Shown here: in pieces, positions 22,401 to 33,200 of the stretch
How positions within the stretch are numbered: position 1 is the first letter of the stretch
Layout of the letters: the number at the start of each line of letters is the position of its first letter
Source of the DNA: Talinum fruticosum
Taxonomy: Eukaryota; Streptophyta; Magnoliopsida; Caryophyllales; Talinaceae
Direction of reading: 5' to 3'
DNA: 64,000 bases
Assembly: GCA_021018815.1 (NCBI GenBank)
Contig: JAITYX010000085.1
Span: 1,302,001 to 1,366,000, forward strand
Made by a program: the position numbers and the translations under genes
The notes under the pieces: generated by a model
What the model saw: the letters and a program-made list of their open reading frames with translations, nothing else
The model's database searches: none
What the model was told of the DNA's origin: nothing

Positions 22401-25005
22401 GGAAATTATTTGTGGCACTCACTTAGTGTTTTTGTGTGACAAGATTCCTTGAGGCAGCTAAAAACTCAATTTTGAACCTTGCTGCTGCCTTGTCATTGAA
22501 GATTCTATGTAAGTGTTTCTGCTTGCCAAAAGATGAAATCAACTATAAACTTGTTAGAGGTGCTTGATATTGTATGTTTAAAAGGCGATGCTGAAATGCA
22601 TAGTATTATATGTAAGTGCAGATATATAGAACTTCAAAGATGGTCTAGATTGACCATGAAAGTGAAAGGCATTCTGGTATACATAATCGCAAATACGTAG
22701 AGCCTTCTCTGTCATCTCTCTCTACTTTATTTCTGGGTCTTGTTCTCCTTTGCTGCCTTCCATTTCTCTTCTTTATTCTTTCTTCATTGTCTTTATGGAA
22801 TCTCCTCAATCTATCTATAATTCATTAGATTGTAACATTTGTTTCGAAGCGTCAAACGCCAAACCTACTGAATTTTGTCGGCTGATATTCAATGCTATAG
22901 GATTATTTGGACAAAGGAAACGACTTGTGATTCTCCACAGCTGTTTTTTGTTATTTTCTGCATTGATTATATATATATATATATATATATTGCATTAAGA
23001 GATGGAAAGAGAATTAATCCCTTGCGCCATTTTTTTTCGTGTGCATCAAAATTTTAGACTCACAAATACGTGAGTGTGAATATTTCACATAAGAGAGTTA
23101 CTGAGAGACCGACTTCTTTAGGGGATTTTTTTGAAAGTTTTGATTTGACTAATAATTTATATTGGAGTGACTTTTTAATTTGGAGGTGACTAATAATTCA
23201 TCAAGAGGTGACTTGTACTAGAGTCATCCCTAAATGAATTATTAGTCACCCTTAATGTATTAGAAGTCATCATAAAAGTTTCCATTTCACAATAAATCTT
23301 AGGTTAGATGATCTCATACTAGACCTACTACTATTCATTTGGTTTTTCTGGCTGGTTTAGACCTGGTATCACAGCTGGTAAGGCTGCTGGAATGGAAGTG
23401 GTTGCTGTACCATCAGTCCCTAAACAATCACATCTCTACACATTGGCAGATGAAGTCATCGATTCTTTATTTGATCTTCGACCAGAGCAATGGGGCTTGC
23501 CTCCTTTCGAAGATTGTAAGTTGTTGTGAACTAAATTTCATTTCACTTGTAATAGAAAAAACCTTTTTGGGATTCACACAACACAGAGTTCATGATTGCT
23601 ACATGCACCAGGGATTGAGGGAACTCTTCCTATTGAACCTTGGCACATTGGTGGTCCAGTTATCAAGGGATTTGGCCGTGGGTCAAAGGTACTTGGCATC
23701 CCCACAGGTGTGTTTTTGAACGTTTAGTTCATCTACTTATTAGTTCTGATCATTTTTACTTCAACTTCCAGATTTTCTTCTTCCTGTTTCTTTCATTTTC
23801 AAGATCAACTGTAGTGAAATTTGGCAGCTCCTATTTAAACTTTGTTCGATTGGATTTATGGGTTTCATTTAAGAAATGTGGATTAGGATTGCATTCAAAT
23901 TATTTTAAACTAGAAAGTGTCTTAGACAACTCGTGTTTCAATCCAGAAGGATTTGTTTTGAGGATTCACAAACCTTATCCAAGATGTTGCAAGTTGCAAC
24001 GTCAATTATGGTCGTTTTTATCCTTTTCTACTGCTCATTTTGATATCTTTATTAATATTTGGTGGCGTTAGAATGTTGGATTAAATAGCTTTGTGATTTT
24101 TGTTTAAGATTTGGACATTTAAGTTGATCTTCAATGATCAAATGCACAGCATATTGAAATGACTGGTATTGTGAGATGGTGTTGAACAAAAGCCCAAAAT
24201 TTCCATCCATTAAAAGTTGGTAATCAGTTGCCGGACCTGGAAAGATCCTATTCAATCTATTTTATGCTTGCATACCTACCCTAATTAGGATCTGATTTCT
24301 ATCATAGTTGTGATTGGAATTGAGACCTTTATGCCTCAAAGTCGGAATGGACTTGGAGTTGTGTTATTCTGTTGCTGTTTCTTTTGCTGTCAGGTAATAT
24401 TGAAATCAGTTTTGTGATCCTTTCTATTCATCATCTTATGTAGCTAACTTATCCACGGATGGTTATTCGAATATCCTTTCCGAGCTTCCATCTGGCGTGT
24501 ACTTTGGTTGGGCTGGACTATCGGACCGAGGGGTTTACAAGATGGTCATGAGCATTGGCTGGAATCCTTACTTCAACAATCCAGAGAAGACTATAGTGAG
24601 TGACATGAAAGTTGAAACTCTTGGATTTTCAATCTCTTACATTTTGCTTCTGTCATAAACACCTTCAATTAATTGGTGTCTTCCATGCTTGAAGGAACCT
24701 TGGTTGCTCCATGAATTTGAGGAGGACTTCTATGCGGAAGAATTACGACTCGTCATTGTTGGTTATATACGACCACAGGTAAATCTGCACTATTGCATTC
24801 GGACAACCTAGTGATTTGTAATATGTATCATGACTTGAAATTTATAATTTTGAAATTTCAGGCGAATTTCCCGTCTCTAGAGAGCCTCATAGCGAAGATT
24901 CACGAGGACAGGAGAATTGCAGAGAGAGCCCTCGAGCTTCCCATTTATTCAAAATGCAAGGATGACCCATATTTAAGTAGCCTGTCAGAGATTTATTGTA
25001 GCTAA
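19416..25005 (+). CDS. FMN/FHY: Bifunctional riboflavin kinase/FMN phosphatase (ten exons)
   Basis: The plant FMN/FHY enzyme has an N-terminal HAD phosphatase that removes phosphate from FMN and a C-terminal riboflavin kinase that makes FMN from riboflavin and ATP. Exons inferred from frame and splice sites: 19416-19506, 20564-20750, 21860-21990, 22171-22240, 22444-22508, 23361-23515, 23612-23707, 24444-24595, 24695-24778, 24862-25005. All introns read GT...AG. HAD motifs: ILDLDGTLL (D22, D24), LASNS (residues 119-123), K155 and VIEDS near 177-181. Kinase motifs: GRGSKVLGIPTANL (PTAN at 264-267), SGVYFGWAG and GWNPYFNN. Length would be about 391 residues, close to the family size. Exon 5 lacks one base after GCAGCTAAAA (about 22456-22465): the frame needed for LVIEDS and for joining exon 6 is +1. 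As read, the frame is broken there; this could be a real mutation or an assembly error. Confidence 0.93.
22966..22991. repeat. (AT)n microsatellite in intron 5
   Basis: About 12 AT units in the intron of the FMN/riboflavin gene. Confidence 0.9.
23185..23250. mobile_element. Hairpin / fold-back MITE core in intron 5
   Basis: GGTGACTAATAATTCAT at 23185-23201 is the exact inverse of 23234-23250, with 32 bases between. Weaker symmetry extends outward (GACTAATAATTTATATTGGAG on the left, TTAGAAGTCATCATAAAAG on the right). The whole fold-back may span about 23110-23300. No target duplication was found. Confidence 0.6.
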
Positions 25006-25172
25006 TTCTTTCCCTTTTAGGCATGAAAGAAACAATATGTACTGTGTATGATTGCTATATTGATAAAAAAAAATTAAAAAGAGATAACCTCATGCATTTG
25101 GAATTTTTCTTTTGCGTTAAGACATTGATTTCTATTTTTAAAAAAAGTCTTAAGCAATGGAGGATCACATTA
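25006..25172 (+). other. 3' UTR and flank of the FMN/riboflavin gene
   Basis: A/T-rich sequence after the TAA. TGTACTGTGTATGATTGC and TTGATAAAAAAAA at about 25036-25072 look like a plant polyadenylation region; the exact site is unknown. Confidence 0.4.
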
Positions 25173-25758
25173 GGGTGTTTTTAATTGTGGAAAAATGATT
25201 TTCCCTCATATAGGGAAATATGATTTCTGACGTTTGTTGAAGTAAAGGATGTCAAATTATAGGGGAAAACGTTTTCTCTATTAGAAATTTGAGCTTAAAA
25301 TTTCTTCATTTGGACAACATTTATTACGGTATTAATTCAAAAATATATATAATTATCACAACAATTTAGTAGACTATTTAATGAAAATTTTTTTTGAAGA
25401 CTCAAATGGTGTCTAGATTTTTTTATTTTTATTTTTAGATTTAGCTTATAACCTTATAACTCTTTATACTTTTTTACAACCTTTTACAACTAACCTTATA
25501 ACTATCTTATTTCTCCTTACAGTTTAAAGTATTACAACTTCTTACAGCTATAGATAAAAAGAACAAGGTCTAAATTCATGATTGTTTTAGAACCCTTTGA
25601 TTTATTTATAAGCTTCTTAAAAACACAAACAAAAAGATAGTTGATCAAAATTCAAGCTTGACTAAAACTTGACTTGATTGACTTTAGTTTAAAAATAATA
25701 AATATAACTTGACAGTTATTTTTCATGAAAATAATTTCTCCTCCAATCAAACACACCA
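25173..25758. mobile_element. MITE candidate downstream of the host gene
   Basis: The ends are imperfect inverted repeats: GGGTGTTTTTAATTGTGG on the left and the inverse of CCAATCAAACACACCA on the right, followed inward by GAAAATGATTTTCC-like sequence. ACATTA occurs directly outside both ends (25167-25172 and 25759-25764). 586 bp, A/T-rich, non-coding. End type and size fit hAT-like MITEs. Confidence 0.6.
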
Positions 25759-25764
25759 ACATTA

Positions 25765-26309
25765 TTAGTAAAGAATAACCCTATAAAGAATACATTACTA
25801 GTATGTGTAGTTCACAAATTCTACGAGTCGTCCTCGGTCTATAGACTAGGGAGTACATATATGATAATTTGTTTTAAAACTCACTCTCTATTTTTATAAG
25901 GATTTTAGGATGAAAATAATACAAACTTTAGTGCTATTTGTCCATAAATAATACCAACTTTTTCTCGGCCACAAACAAGTATGAACTTCAACCCCATTTA
26001 ACGGGAGTAGAACACAACCAAGTTAAAATGGGTTGAGACTTGTTGGAGAGTTGATATGGCAAGTGAAGCATATATGTGTACGGCGGAATCAAAATATTAA
26101 CCTTGACCTTTTTGTTTCAAATGGCCACATAAACCTTCCGTTTTATTTTTGAAATTTGTATGTGACTTGCCTTTTTATTATTGAGTTGAAATGCCTTTTT
26201 CCTTAAAAAGTGAAGCAACCCCAATTGTGACCAAGAGAGTAGAAAGTCGACAAAAATAGGGTTTGTGAAAAGTGAGAGGTAAGGACAAAGTTTAAAGAGG
26301 AAGAAGAAA
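25765..26309. other. A/T-rich intergenic sequence
   Basis: No gene or clear repeat is seen. It may be terminal, non-coding sequence of the MULE remnant that follows, but no inverted repeat was found to support that. Confidence 0.4.
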
Positions 26310-26522
26310 TTGAAGGTCAAAGAGAAAGAAGGAGGATGTCGAGATCTAAATGTTTTATGTCTTCAAAAGAGGCCCTTCTCAATCGGTGATAGGATCTTAA
26401 AAAATGAGCAATTAAATCGGGGACATAAATTGGGAAGATGTTATCATGATAGGCCATTCATTCACCAAATCTCTAAGAAACCCCCAAACAAAGGAAGAAA
26501 GTTTTATGACTGCCCTTTATAG
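26310..26522 (+). pseudogene. GRF-type zinc finger ORF fragment
   Basis: The 70-codon frame ends with CYHDRPFIHQISKKPP-NKGRKFYDCPL, which fits the GRF finger: a Cys near the start, a conserved NxGRxFY and a C-terminal Cys. The family binds nucleic acid and is common in plants, often beside MULE genes. Here a plus-strand GRF fragment precedes a minus-strand MULE transposase remnant (27460-29190), the same arrangement as at 43884 and 44861-49480. The second metal ligand is not clear, so the finger is probably degraded. Confidence 0.55.
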
Positions 26523-27459
26523 AAGGTAATCGGTTTCACGATAATTAGGGTGTGTAAAAAGTTAGGGTCTTTGAAAGTTGAACAATTGTTAAATATAAAT
26601 TAATGATGTTTTTATAAAGGTTTCTAATCAAAATTATGAATTTTTCAAGTACAATGATGACGAATAACTAAGCTTGAACGAGAAGAATGAGTTACTAGAA
26701 GACAGGGTGTAAGAGTTGGTTTCCTTATATAGAAATTAAATGTTAAAGTGATGAATTTAAAGGGAGTAACGACTGAGAGCAACAAAGGAAGCATGGAAGC
26801 AAAGTTATCAAGAGTAGCAAGGGGCACATAGAAGTATAGTTATCAAGTCAAGTTAGAAAGTTGATTGAAGAAAAAACAATTTGAGAAACAATATATCTAA
26901 AAACAAAGTAAAGAAGGAACAAAGAAAATGAGGAGCTGAAAGTCGTGAACGAAGAGTTGGGTGAGTAAAACCGAAGTGTTCGAGGAATAATAGAAATTAA
27001 AATTTCTTACATCTCTTGGCTAGTGTAGTGGTTGGTATTGTATTAGTTAGGTTCATTTAAGATGAGAAAGGTAGATGTATGCATTTTGAGTAGTATAGTT
27101 GGTGAAAATGTAATGAGCTTGTTGAATATTAGAAACAATTTGTTCGGCTTGTATGTTATGATGAAATGGAATGGTATTTCCTTGTCCTTATTAATTCTTT
27201 TATCTTAAAAATATGTTATAGTTGAAGATAATTTTTAATTATTGATCACGAAGTCTTACTAAAGAAGGTCGAATTCCCTTATTGAAGGTGCGGGAACCTA
27301 CAAAAAGAGATAGGTGTGAATTAAGAGTAAATGTGTAGTGATTGTTTATAAAATACATAATAAGAAAAATGTAAAAGAGAGCAAAAAGTAATATATTGAC
27401 ATATTCTTTTGTTGTGACCTATCTTGTGGTAGATTGTGCAGGTCATTTCCCTCCCATGC
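26523..27459. other. Non-coding interior of the MULE remnant
   Basis: A/T-rich sequence between the GRF fragment and the convergent transposase end. Scattered AAAGAAGGAACAAAG-like purine stretches are seen, but no conserved coding segment. Confidence 0.4.
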
Positions 27460-29190
27460 CTAGTTAACTAGTCCGGCCTTTTGGGATCTTCATGAGAGTC
27501 ATTTGTTCTTGTCTTCTTAGGTCTATCAAGTATAAATTTTACTTCGGTGGATCGAGATGCATTTCTTTGACATATCAATGCTTTTTTCCGAACACATGGT
27601 AATTTCATAAGCTTGCATGTACATATCTCTTTTGAAAAATGGGTAGATGAAATCTTCAAGCATCTTCTTTAAGCTAAACAGACACGAAATAGCATGGCAA
27701 CGAGGAATTGTAGTCAAGTCTAACTTTCCAAATGTACATATTACAACATTCACATCTACATGTACACTATTAAGTCCGGCTAACCTCAAAGACCTTGTTT
27801 TCATATATGATAGGTAGGCATTTTCTAAACTCTTTTATTTTTTTAAATTTTTCCCTAACTTTATGACATTTATCATTAGCTACATTTCACCTTGTTCATG
27901 AATCTTAACCAGACAACTCAATTTTTTGCCTTGTGCATGTTTGATATGACTTGTCTAACCACTACCATTTGTGCTCTCAATACAAGTATGAGCTTGTGAT
28001 AGAAACCATGACTACTTTCATGGTTTTCACCCTCTACCGCAAACCATGAAAGAGGGAACATCCATTGTTCCCATTAAATCCAATTATAAAAAGCAGTGTT
28101 CCACCAAAAATGCCATGTTACATCTACGCAAAGCACATACCTATACTTTTTGTAACTAGAGTTCTTAATGCATCAAAAAATACAAAAAATCTTTGGAACA
28201 CATTAAATCCAATTATAGACTCAAGTTATTGATGTATTAGTCTGAAGTATGAATGTGCTTGTTTTGTTTGATCTCCTAAGCTCCTCAATAATGCTATCTC
28301 ATCGAACAATGCAATAACTGCTGGCAACTTGTTTAATCTTATAAGCTTGTAATTTGTGATACATAGGGAAAAGTATGACTTCACAAGGGCTTGGATTTTC
28401 TTAGCGGACAAGTGAGAGCTTTCTTTGAACTTCATAAAGTAAAATTCGGCAACCAAGAGGATTTCAAATGTGAATTTTTTTGCATGTCCCTTTTGTACTT
28501 GTGATGATTGTTAGTTGATTCCACCAAGAGAGTGGCATTTCTGTTAACCTATGAACATAATACCCTAAATTTGCACCTTTGTTTGCATACAACAATTTTT
28601 TTCTCTTGATGTCGGACATTTTGAACCTAACACAATAATCTTGTAGCAAACCATATTTAACAATAATGTTCTTAAATTTCTTGGTTGTCCCAAATGGTAT
28701 GTCTATCTACTACTTCAAGATCTTGAAGTTTGTTTTCAAATTAATTTTTTGAGGTTTTCTCTTACTTTTAAGCAACCTAGTTCCCTCTTTATCACTTGGA
28801 GCAAGACAATTCATGTCAACTTTAGAGTCTTCGTACTTACTCTACCATCATCCACATTATGTTTTATTGCATGTTCCTCGTCAACTTCCCTTTCAACAAC
28901 AACTATTTTATATTTTTCTCAAATATTGTTTGCATTTTCCTTCACAATAACCCACTACTAATCTCCACAATATTCACATTTGTCTCCTCTTAAGATTAGT
29001 CTTCACCAAAATCAATGTCCACCTTATCAATCTTCCTTACCTCTTTTCCTTGGAGAAAATGGTGGATCATTTAAATCATGTACCAATTGTATCTCTCCTT
29101 CTACAGGTAGGTAACCACTATCATGAGATGGTTCACTAAGAGTCTCCTCTAATTAATTCATGCCAAGGAATAGGTGAATCTGACCTGGGA
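27460..29190 (-). pseudogene. MULE (mudrA-type) transposase, decayed
   Basis: Minus strand, N- to C-terminus. Near 29080-29190: acidic/Pro segment (DSGYLPVEGEIQLVHDLNDP). At 28464-28700: the MuDR N-terminal domain (VPFGTTKKFKNI, then YCVRFKMSDIKRKKLLYANK). At 28226-28456: the linker helix region (HLSAKKIQALVKSYFSLCI). At 27526-27804: a SWIM-like finger, ICTFGKLDLTTIPRCHAISC, in which the second Cys of CxC is Phe. The central DDE part (27800-28220) is unreadable. MULE transposase cuts and joins element ends. Many stops; terminal inverted repeats were not found, so the element limits are unknown. Confidence 0.7.
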
Positions 29191-30380
29191 ACTTCCTAAT
29201 TATAGAATGTCATCGCTGCAGTCCTCTTTCTTTTGCTCTGTACCAACTAAGATGTTGTTTTTTCGGATTCGGGGCTAGTAAGGCCTTTTCCGATTGTGGT
29301 GTCTTTGACATTGATTTTTTGGATTTAGGGAATGTAGCATATTTTGTTTGGATTTAGGGTTGACACTAGACGTTTTAGAGCTTTAAGGGTTGGAGGGATT
29401 TTTTTTAGATTTAGGTTTGGCGGGGTTTTTGGGGCTTTCATGGAGGTGGTTAGGTGTTGAGTCCAAAATTAGGAAATTTTTAATACTTGTTTACAACTTA
29501 TTTTGTTTGTAATAATTATTAAATTAGGAATTTTAATTTGATTTGTGTTATTTTGGTAGGAAGTAAGGAAAAAAAATCGAGAAATAAAAAGAACGGAAAA
29601 TTAAAGAACTAGGTTGTCAATTTGGAGCCGGGCCAAATTGAACCCAAACTCATTTCCTTCAGCCCCGCATATGCTGGGAACGTGAGCTCTTTTTCCCCCT
29701 CAAGACCAGCCCAAAATAGCCCTCCACTCTTCTTCCATTATTGTCGCCTGAAACCCAAAAACCCTAGCCTTTTTCGAAACTCCCTCACACCCGAAACCCA
29801 GCACTTCCTCTTCTCCTTCTTCGGCCCTCCATACTGAAACCCTAACCTTCCCCTCGGTTCCCTCTCTCGCACTCGTTGCTTTCCTCCATGAGGACCTCCA
29901 TTCTTACTCAAACTTTTTCTCCTCTTTGGTTTTCTTCATTAAACCGAAACCTCTACCACACCGAAGACTCCATCTCCATCTCTAACTCTCTCCCCCATCT
30001 TTGGATCTCCATCCCCAAACAGAACCCAAATCTCCCTCAAACTCTTTACTAGGAGAAACTCGAAACTCTAGCCTTGCTTCACACACGCCATACTCGAAGA
30101 AAACCTCTCATCCATCTCAAACTTTATCCATAACTCGGGACTTTCAGGACTTGAACAAAGGAGAAGGTGAGAGTAAGCATTTAAAATCAAGAAGATGACA
30201 AGAAGAATGGGGGATGGCGGACGAGGGCGACGGCGTGACGAGACGGAAGCTCCGAGTTCAAAGTCTTAAGTTTAATGTTCTTCTTCAATTTTTAGTTTAG
30301 TTCCTCAAATTTTAGTTTTAGTTTCTCTAAACTTTGATTTTTGCTAACATTGATTTTTGCCTTTTGAGGAAGATGATGTG
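29191..30380. other. Unassigned region, pyrimidine-rich in its second half
   Basis: From 29620 to 30200 the plus strand is rich in C and T and contains short open frames (29622-29837, 30001-30198) with Pro/Ser/Phe-rich products that match no family I know. AAACCCTAGCC and AAACCCTAACC motifs (29759, 29838) are typical of plant 5' leaders. A short GC-rich stretch with GATGGCGGACGAGGGCGACG lies near 30210. It could be the terminus of the MULE or a captured gene leader; I cannot decide. Confidence 0.35.
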
Positions 30381-30383
30381 GCG

Positions 30384-31469
30384 TTTGATTGGATGTAATG
30401 TAATAGGGGTATAATATAATCAACTATTTAATGTAATTAGGTATGCAATATAATCGGACAATAATTAAATTGTCATATTTATTTATATAAAAAGTGAAAT
30501 GTAATCATAAAGGTAATGAATGATTTCAATGATAAAATATAGTAATCAAATAATCGTAATGGAGATAAATGTTATCTAAATAAAATTTAAAGATAAATAT
30601 TTAGATTTTAGTTTTTTTTAATCTTTTCTATCAAATAATCAAGTTTTAATAGCAATAAATTTTTGTCATAGTGGAGATAAATGTTCTCCAAATGAAAGAA
30701 TTTTAAATTTGAAATCATATTTGAGATTTTTTTAATCTTTTCTATCATATTTTAAATTTTAAATTTTTTTGGTGGCAATAAATATTAACTGGATTATTCT
30801 AGTCGCAATTAATGTTTATCGTAGTGAAGATAAATGTTATCCAAATGAAAACATTTTAAATCTAAAATTTATATTTGAACTTATTTTAATCTCTTCTATC
30901 ATATAATCAATTTTTAAAATTTTTTATTGATAAAAATATCAACTGAATTATTTTAGTGATGATAAATGTTTATCGAATTAAAGATAAATGTTAATAAGTG
31001 AAAGAATTTTGATCTCAAAATTTAAATTTAATCTTCTTTTATATTTTTATTTGAATAGCCAAATTTCGAATCCAAACTGTTGAAGTTAAATTTTTCTCTT
31101 AATGACCAACTGATTATATCATACATTAAGATAATATAAAGAAAAAAATCAATGCCCTTCTCAAATGGATGAGTTTTTTGCTTGTGAATGATGAGAGAGA
31201 AAAAATATATGATATATGATATATGATATATGATATATATATATATATATGTAGAGATAGAGAGAGATAGAGAGAGAGAGAATTATTGCAAGTGTATTAA
31301 AATTTGATCATGATTATTTAGTGAATGTTTAAGTAATTATAATACATAGGAAGAAGTTAATGTGATAATAATGTAATTTTGATTGCATTATAAAATTATA
31401 ACCAAATATGGTAATATAATGACCATTACCAATTTAATTACTTCATCACTTTGATTACATCCAATCAAA
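30384..31469. mobile_element. 1.1-kb A/T-rich element with terminal inverted repeats
   Basis: TTTGATTGGATGTAAT at 30384-30399 is exactly inverted at 31454-31469. Internal blocks repeat (GATAAATGTT..CAAATGAAA at about 30565, 30677, 30828 and 30960). An ATATATG run and a GAGAGATAGAGAG run lie at 31206-31282. No coding sequence. Target duplication not clear. Probably a non-autonomous DNA transposon. Confidence 0.6.
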
Positions 31470-31826
31470 AATGCAAAGATAAAGGGAGGGGAAGGTAAGG
31501 ATAAAGGGACGGGAAGGTAAAGGCTGAGCTTGAGGCATTTTAACGGGCTCACCAATAATATGAATAATGTACACATTCTAGAAATGCATGTCATCATTTC
31601 TCTAGCTTCTTCATCACTTTGTACCCTTCTCGGACAACACTCAAAACTAGTCCTAGGTTTTAAGTACCCAGATTTTTATACCTAACTTCTTTTGATATCC
31701 CTTTTAACCCCAATAAACGTAGTTTATCTACATGTACAAGATAAATTGATATAGTACTTTCCCTTTTATACTTTAACTTCTTCTCATTAACATATTTATC
31801 TCCATGATGAAGATGCAACGTTATTT
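31470..31826. other. Intergenic, nothing recognised
   Basis: Short non-coding stretch between the inverted-repeat element and the diverged Sirevirus LTR. No gene or repeat seen. Confidence 0.4.
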
Positions 31827-33053
31827 CGAAGACTCGGGTATGAACTAATCTCTTTTTATGATTTTGAATTCAACACATTATTCCAAAACTTAGATATACA
31901 TATCTTAACTCGGACACATCCTTTATGAGTTTCTAAATGAACATAATCTTGAAAAAATCCCTTAACAATTTGATACATACTTTGGATTCTTGATGAGTTA
32001 TAAAAATCACCTAAGACTATAAACGTTAACAAAAATATCGTTGTTAGTTTTAGAATTCACTTGCTACTTGTTTTTGACCCACTCAAAAGCATTTATTGAG
32101 AATTGAATGGGTACCCGAGTTATGAGAATTTGACCCAATCAGTTAGGCTCGGACATAAAGTTTGTCTAAATAATTTCACATACTCAACTTATCTTTTCAA
32201 CTAATTTTTGTTGTATTTAAAATTAGAATTACCTGTGTTAATTTTAAAATAGCCGGACATATTAATTTGAAATTAATCAAATCGGCAAACACTCGAAATA
32301 TGTCTATGTAACTCTTGAACTCAACTCTATCCTATTTATTCCATGAGTATAGATATAAAAGGAATTGGAATATATTGCTTATTGGACTTAAAAATTCCAT
32401 TTTAATATATTAAGGATTTTAGTCTTTAATTGATTTATTTAAATCTAATACTTATCTAATCTTAGATCAAAATATTTTTATACTTTGAGTACCATTTATA
32501 TTTTATTTCTACAATCGTCTTAAGGTTGTTTAAAAGCAAAAACGATTGGCTTCTTACCATTTAGAGACAGCAGATAGAAAAGCCAATATTTCCGAGCGTA
32601 CTAATACACTGTCTTAGAGTTGTTTGTTTCCATTTCTACTAACTTTCAGTTTTGTTGCATGAATTATTGTGTGTTTATAATTCAAACATGTTTTAATTGA
32701 GAGAAGTCTAAATGACTAGTAGTTCAGTTGAAAATTCATGAAACTAAGCTCTAATTGTTAGTAAATTGAGCTGCTTCCGAGCACTCAAACGAGATAACAT
32801 AGTTAGATTCATTTAAAATTAAATGGACATTTAAATTCTGAGCTCATATCTAATTAATAGAGAAGCTTAGATAAAAAAATTTTTTATAAAATTTCTCTCT
32901 CTCTATCCCATGCAATCTGATTGGAAAACTAGCCGTTGAGAAGCCGTTTCAAGAAAACAACTGGAGATTCTTGTCGTTGGAACTAGTCTGTTGCACTATT
33001 TCCTAAGTTAGTTACAATTTTCTATTCTTTTAGAGCTTTATCTCTATAAATAA

Positions 33054-33062
33054 CCTTTACTT
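33054..33062 (+). promoter_or_regulatory. Putative internal TATA before ORF3 (diverged copy)
   Basis: CTATAAATA, followed by a CT-rich leader that includes a CT microsatellite (33181-33198) and the ORF3 start region at 33201. Same layout as 12256-12509. Confidence 0.5.
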
Positions 33063-33200
33063 TCATTTATTTTCTCACTTTGCTATTTTGCTCTCACTCA
33101 TCCGAAACTTTGCACTCATAAATCTTTGACTCTCACTCGGAATCACTCAAGTCTTTCATTTCGGACTTAGGTCCTTATTCTCTCTCTCTCTCTCTCTCAA

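Noticed and set aside
29622..30198. Possible small host gene with Pro/Ser-rich product
   Set aside because: No domain, no convincing splice structure and no downstream exon could be found; left as unassigned.
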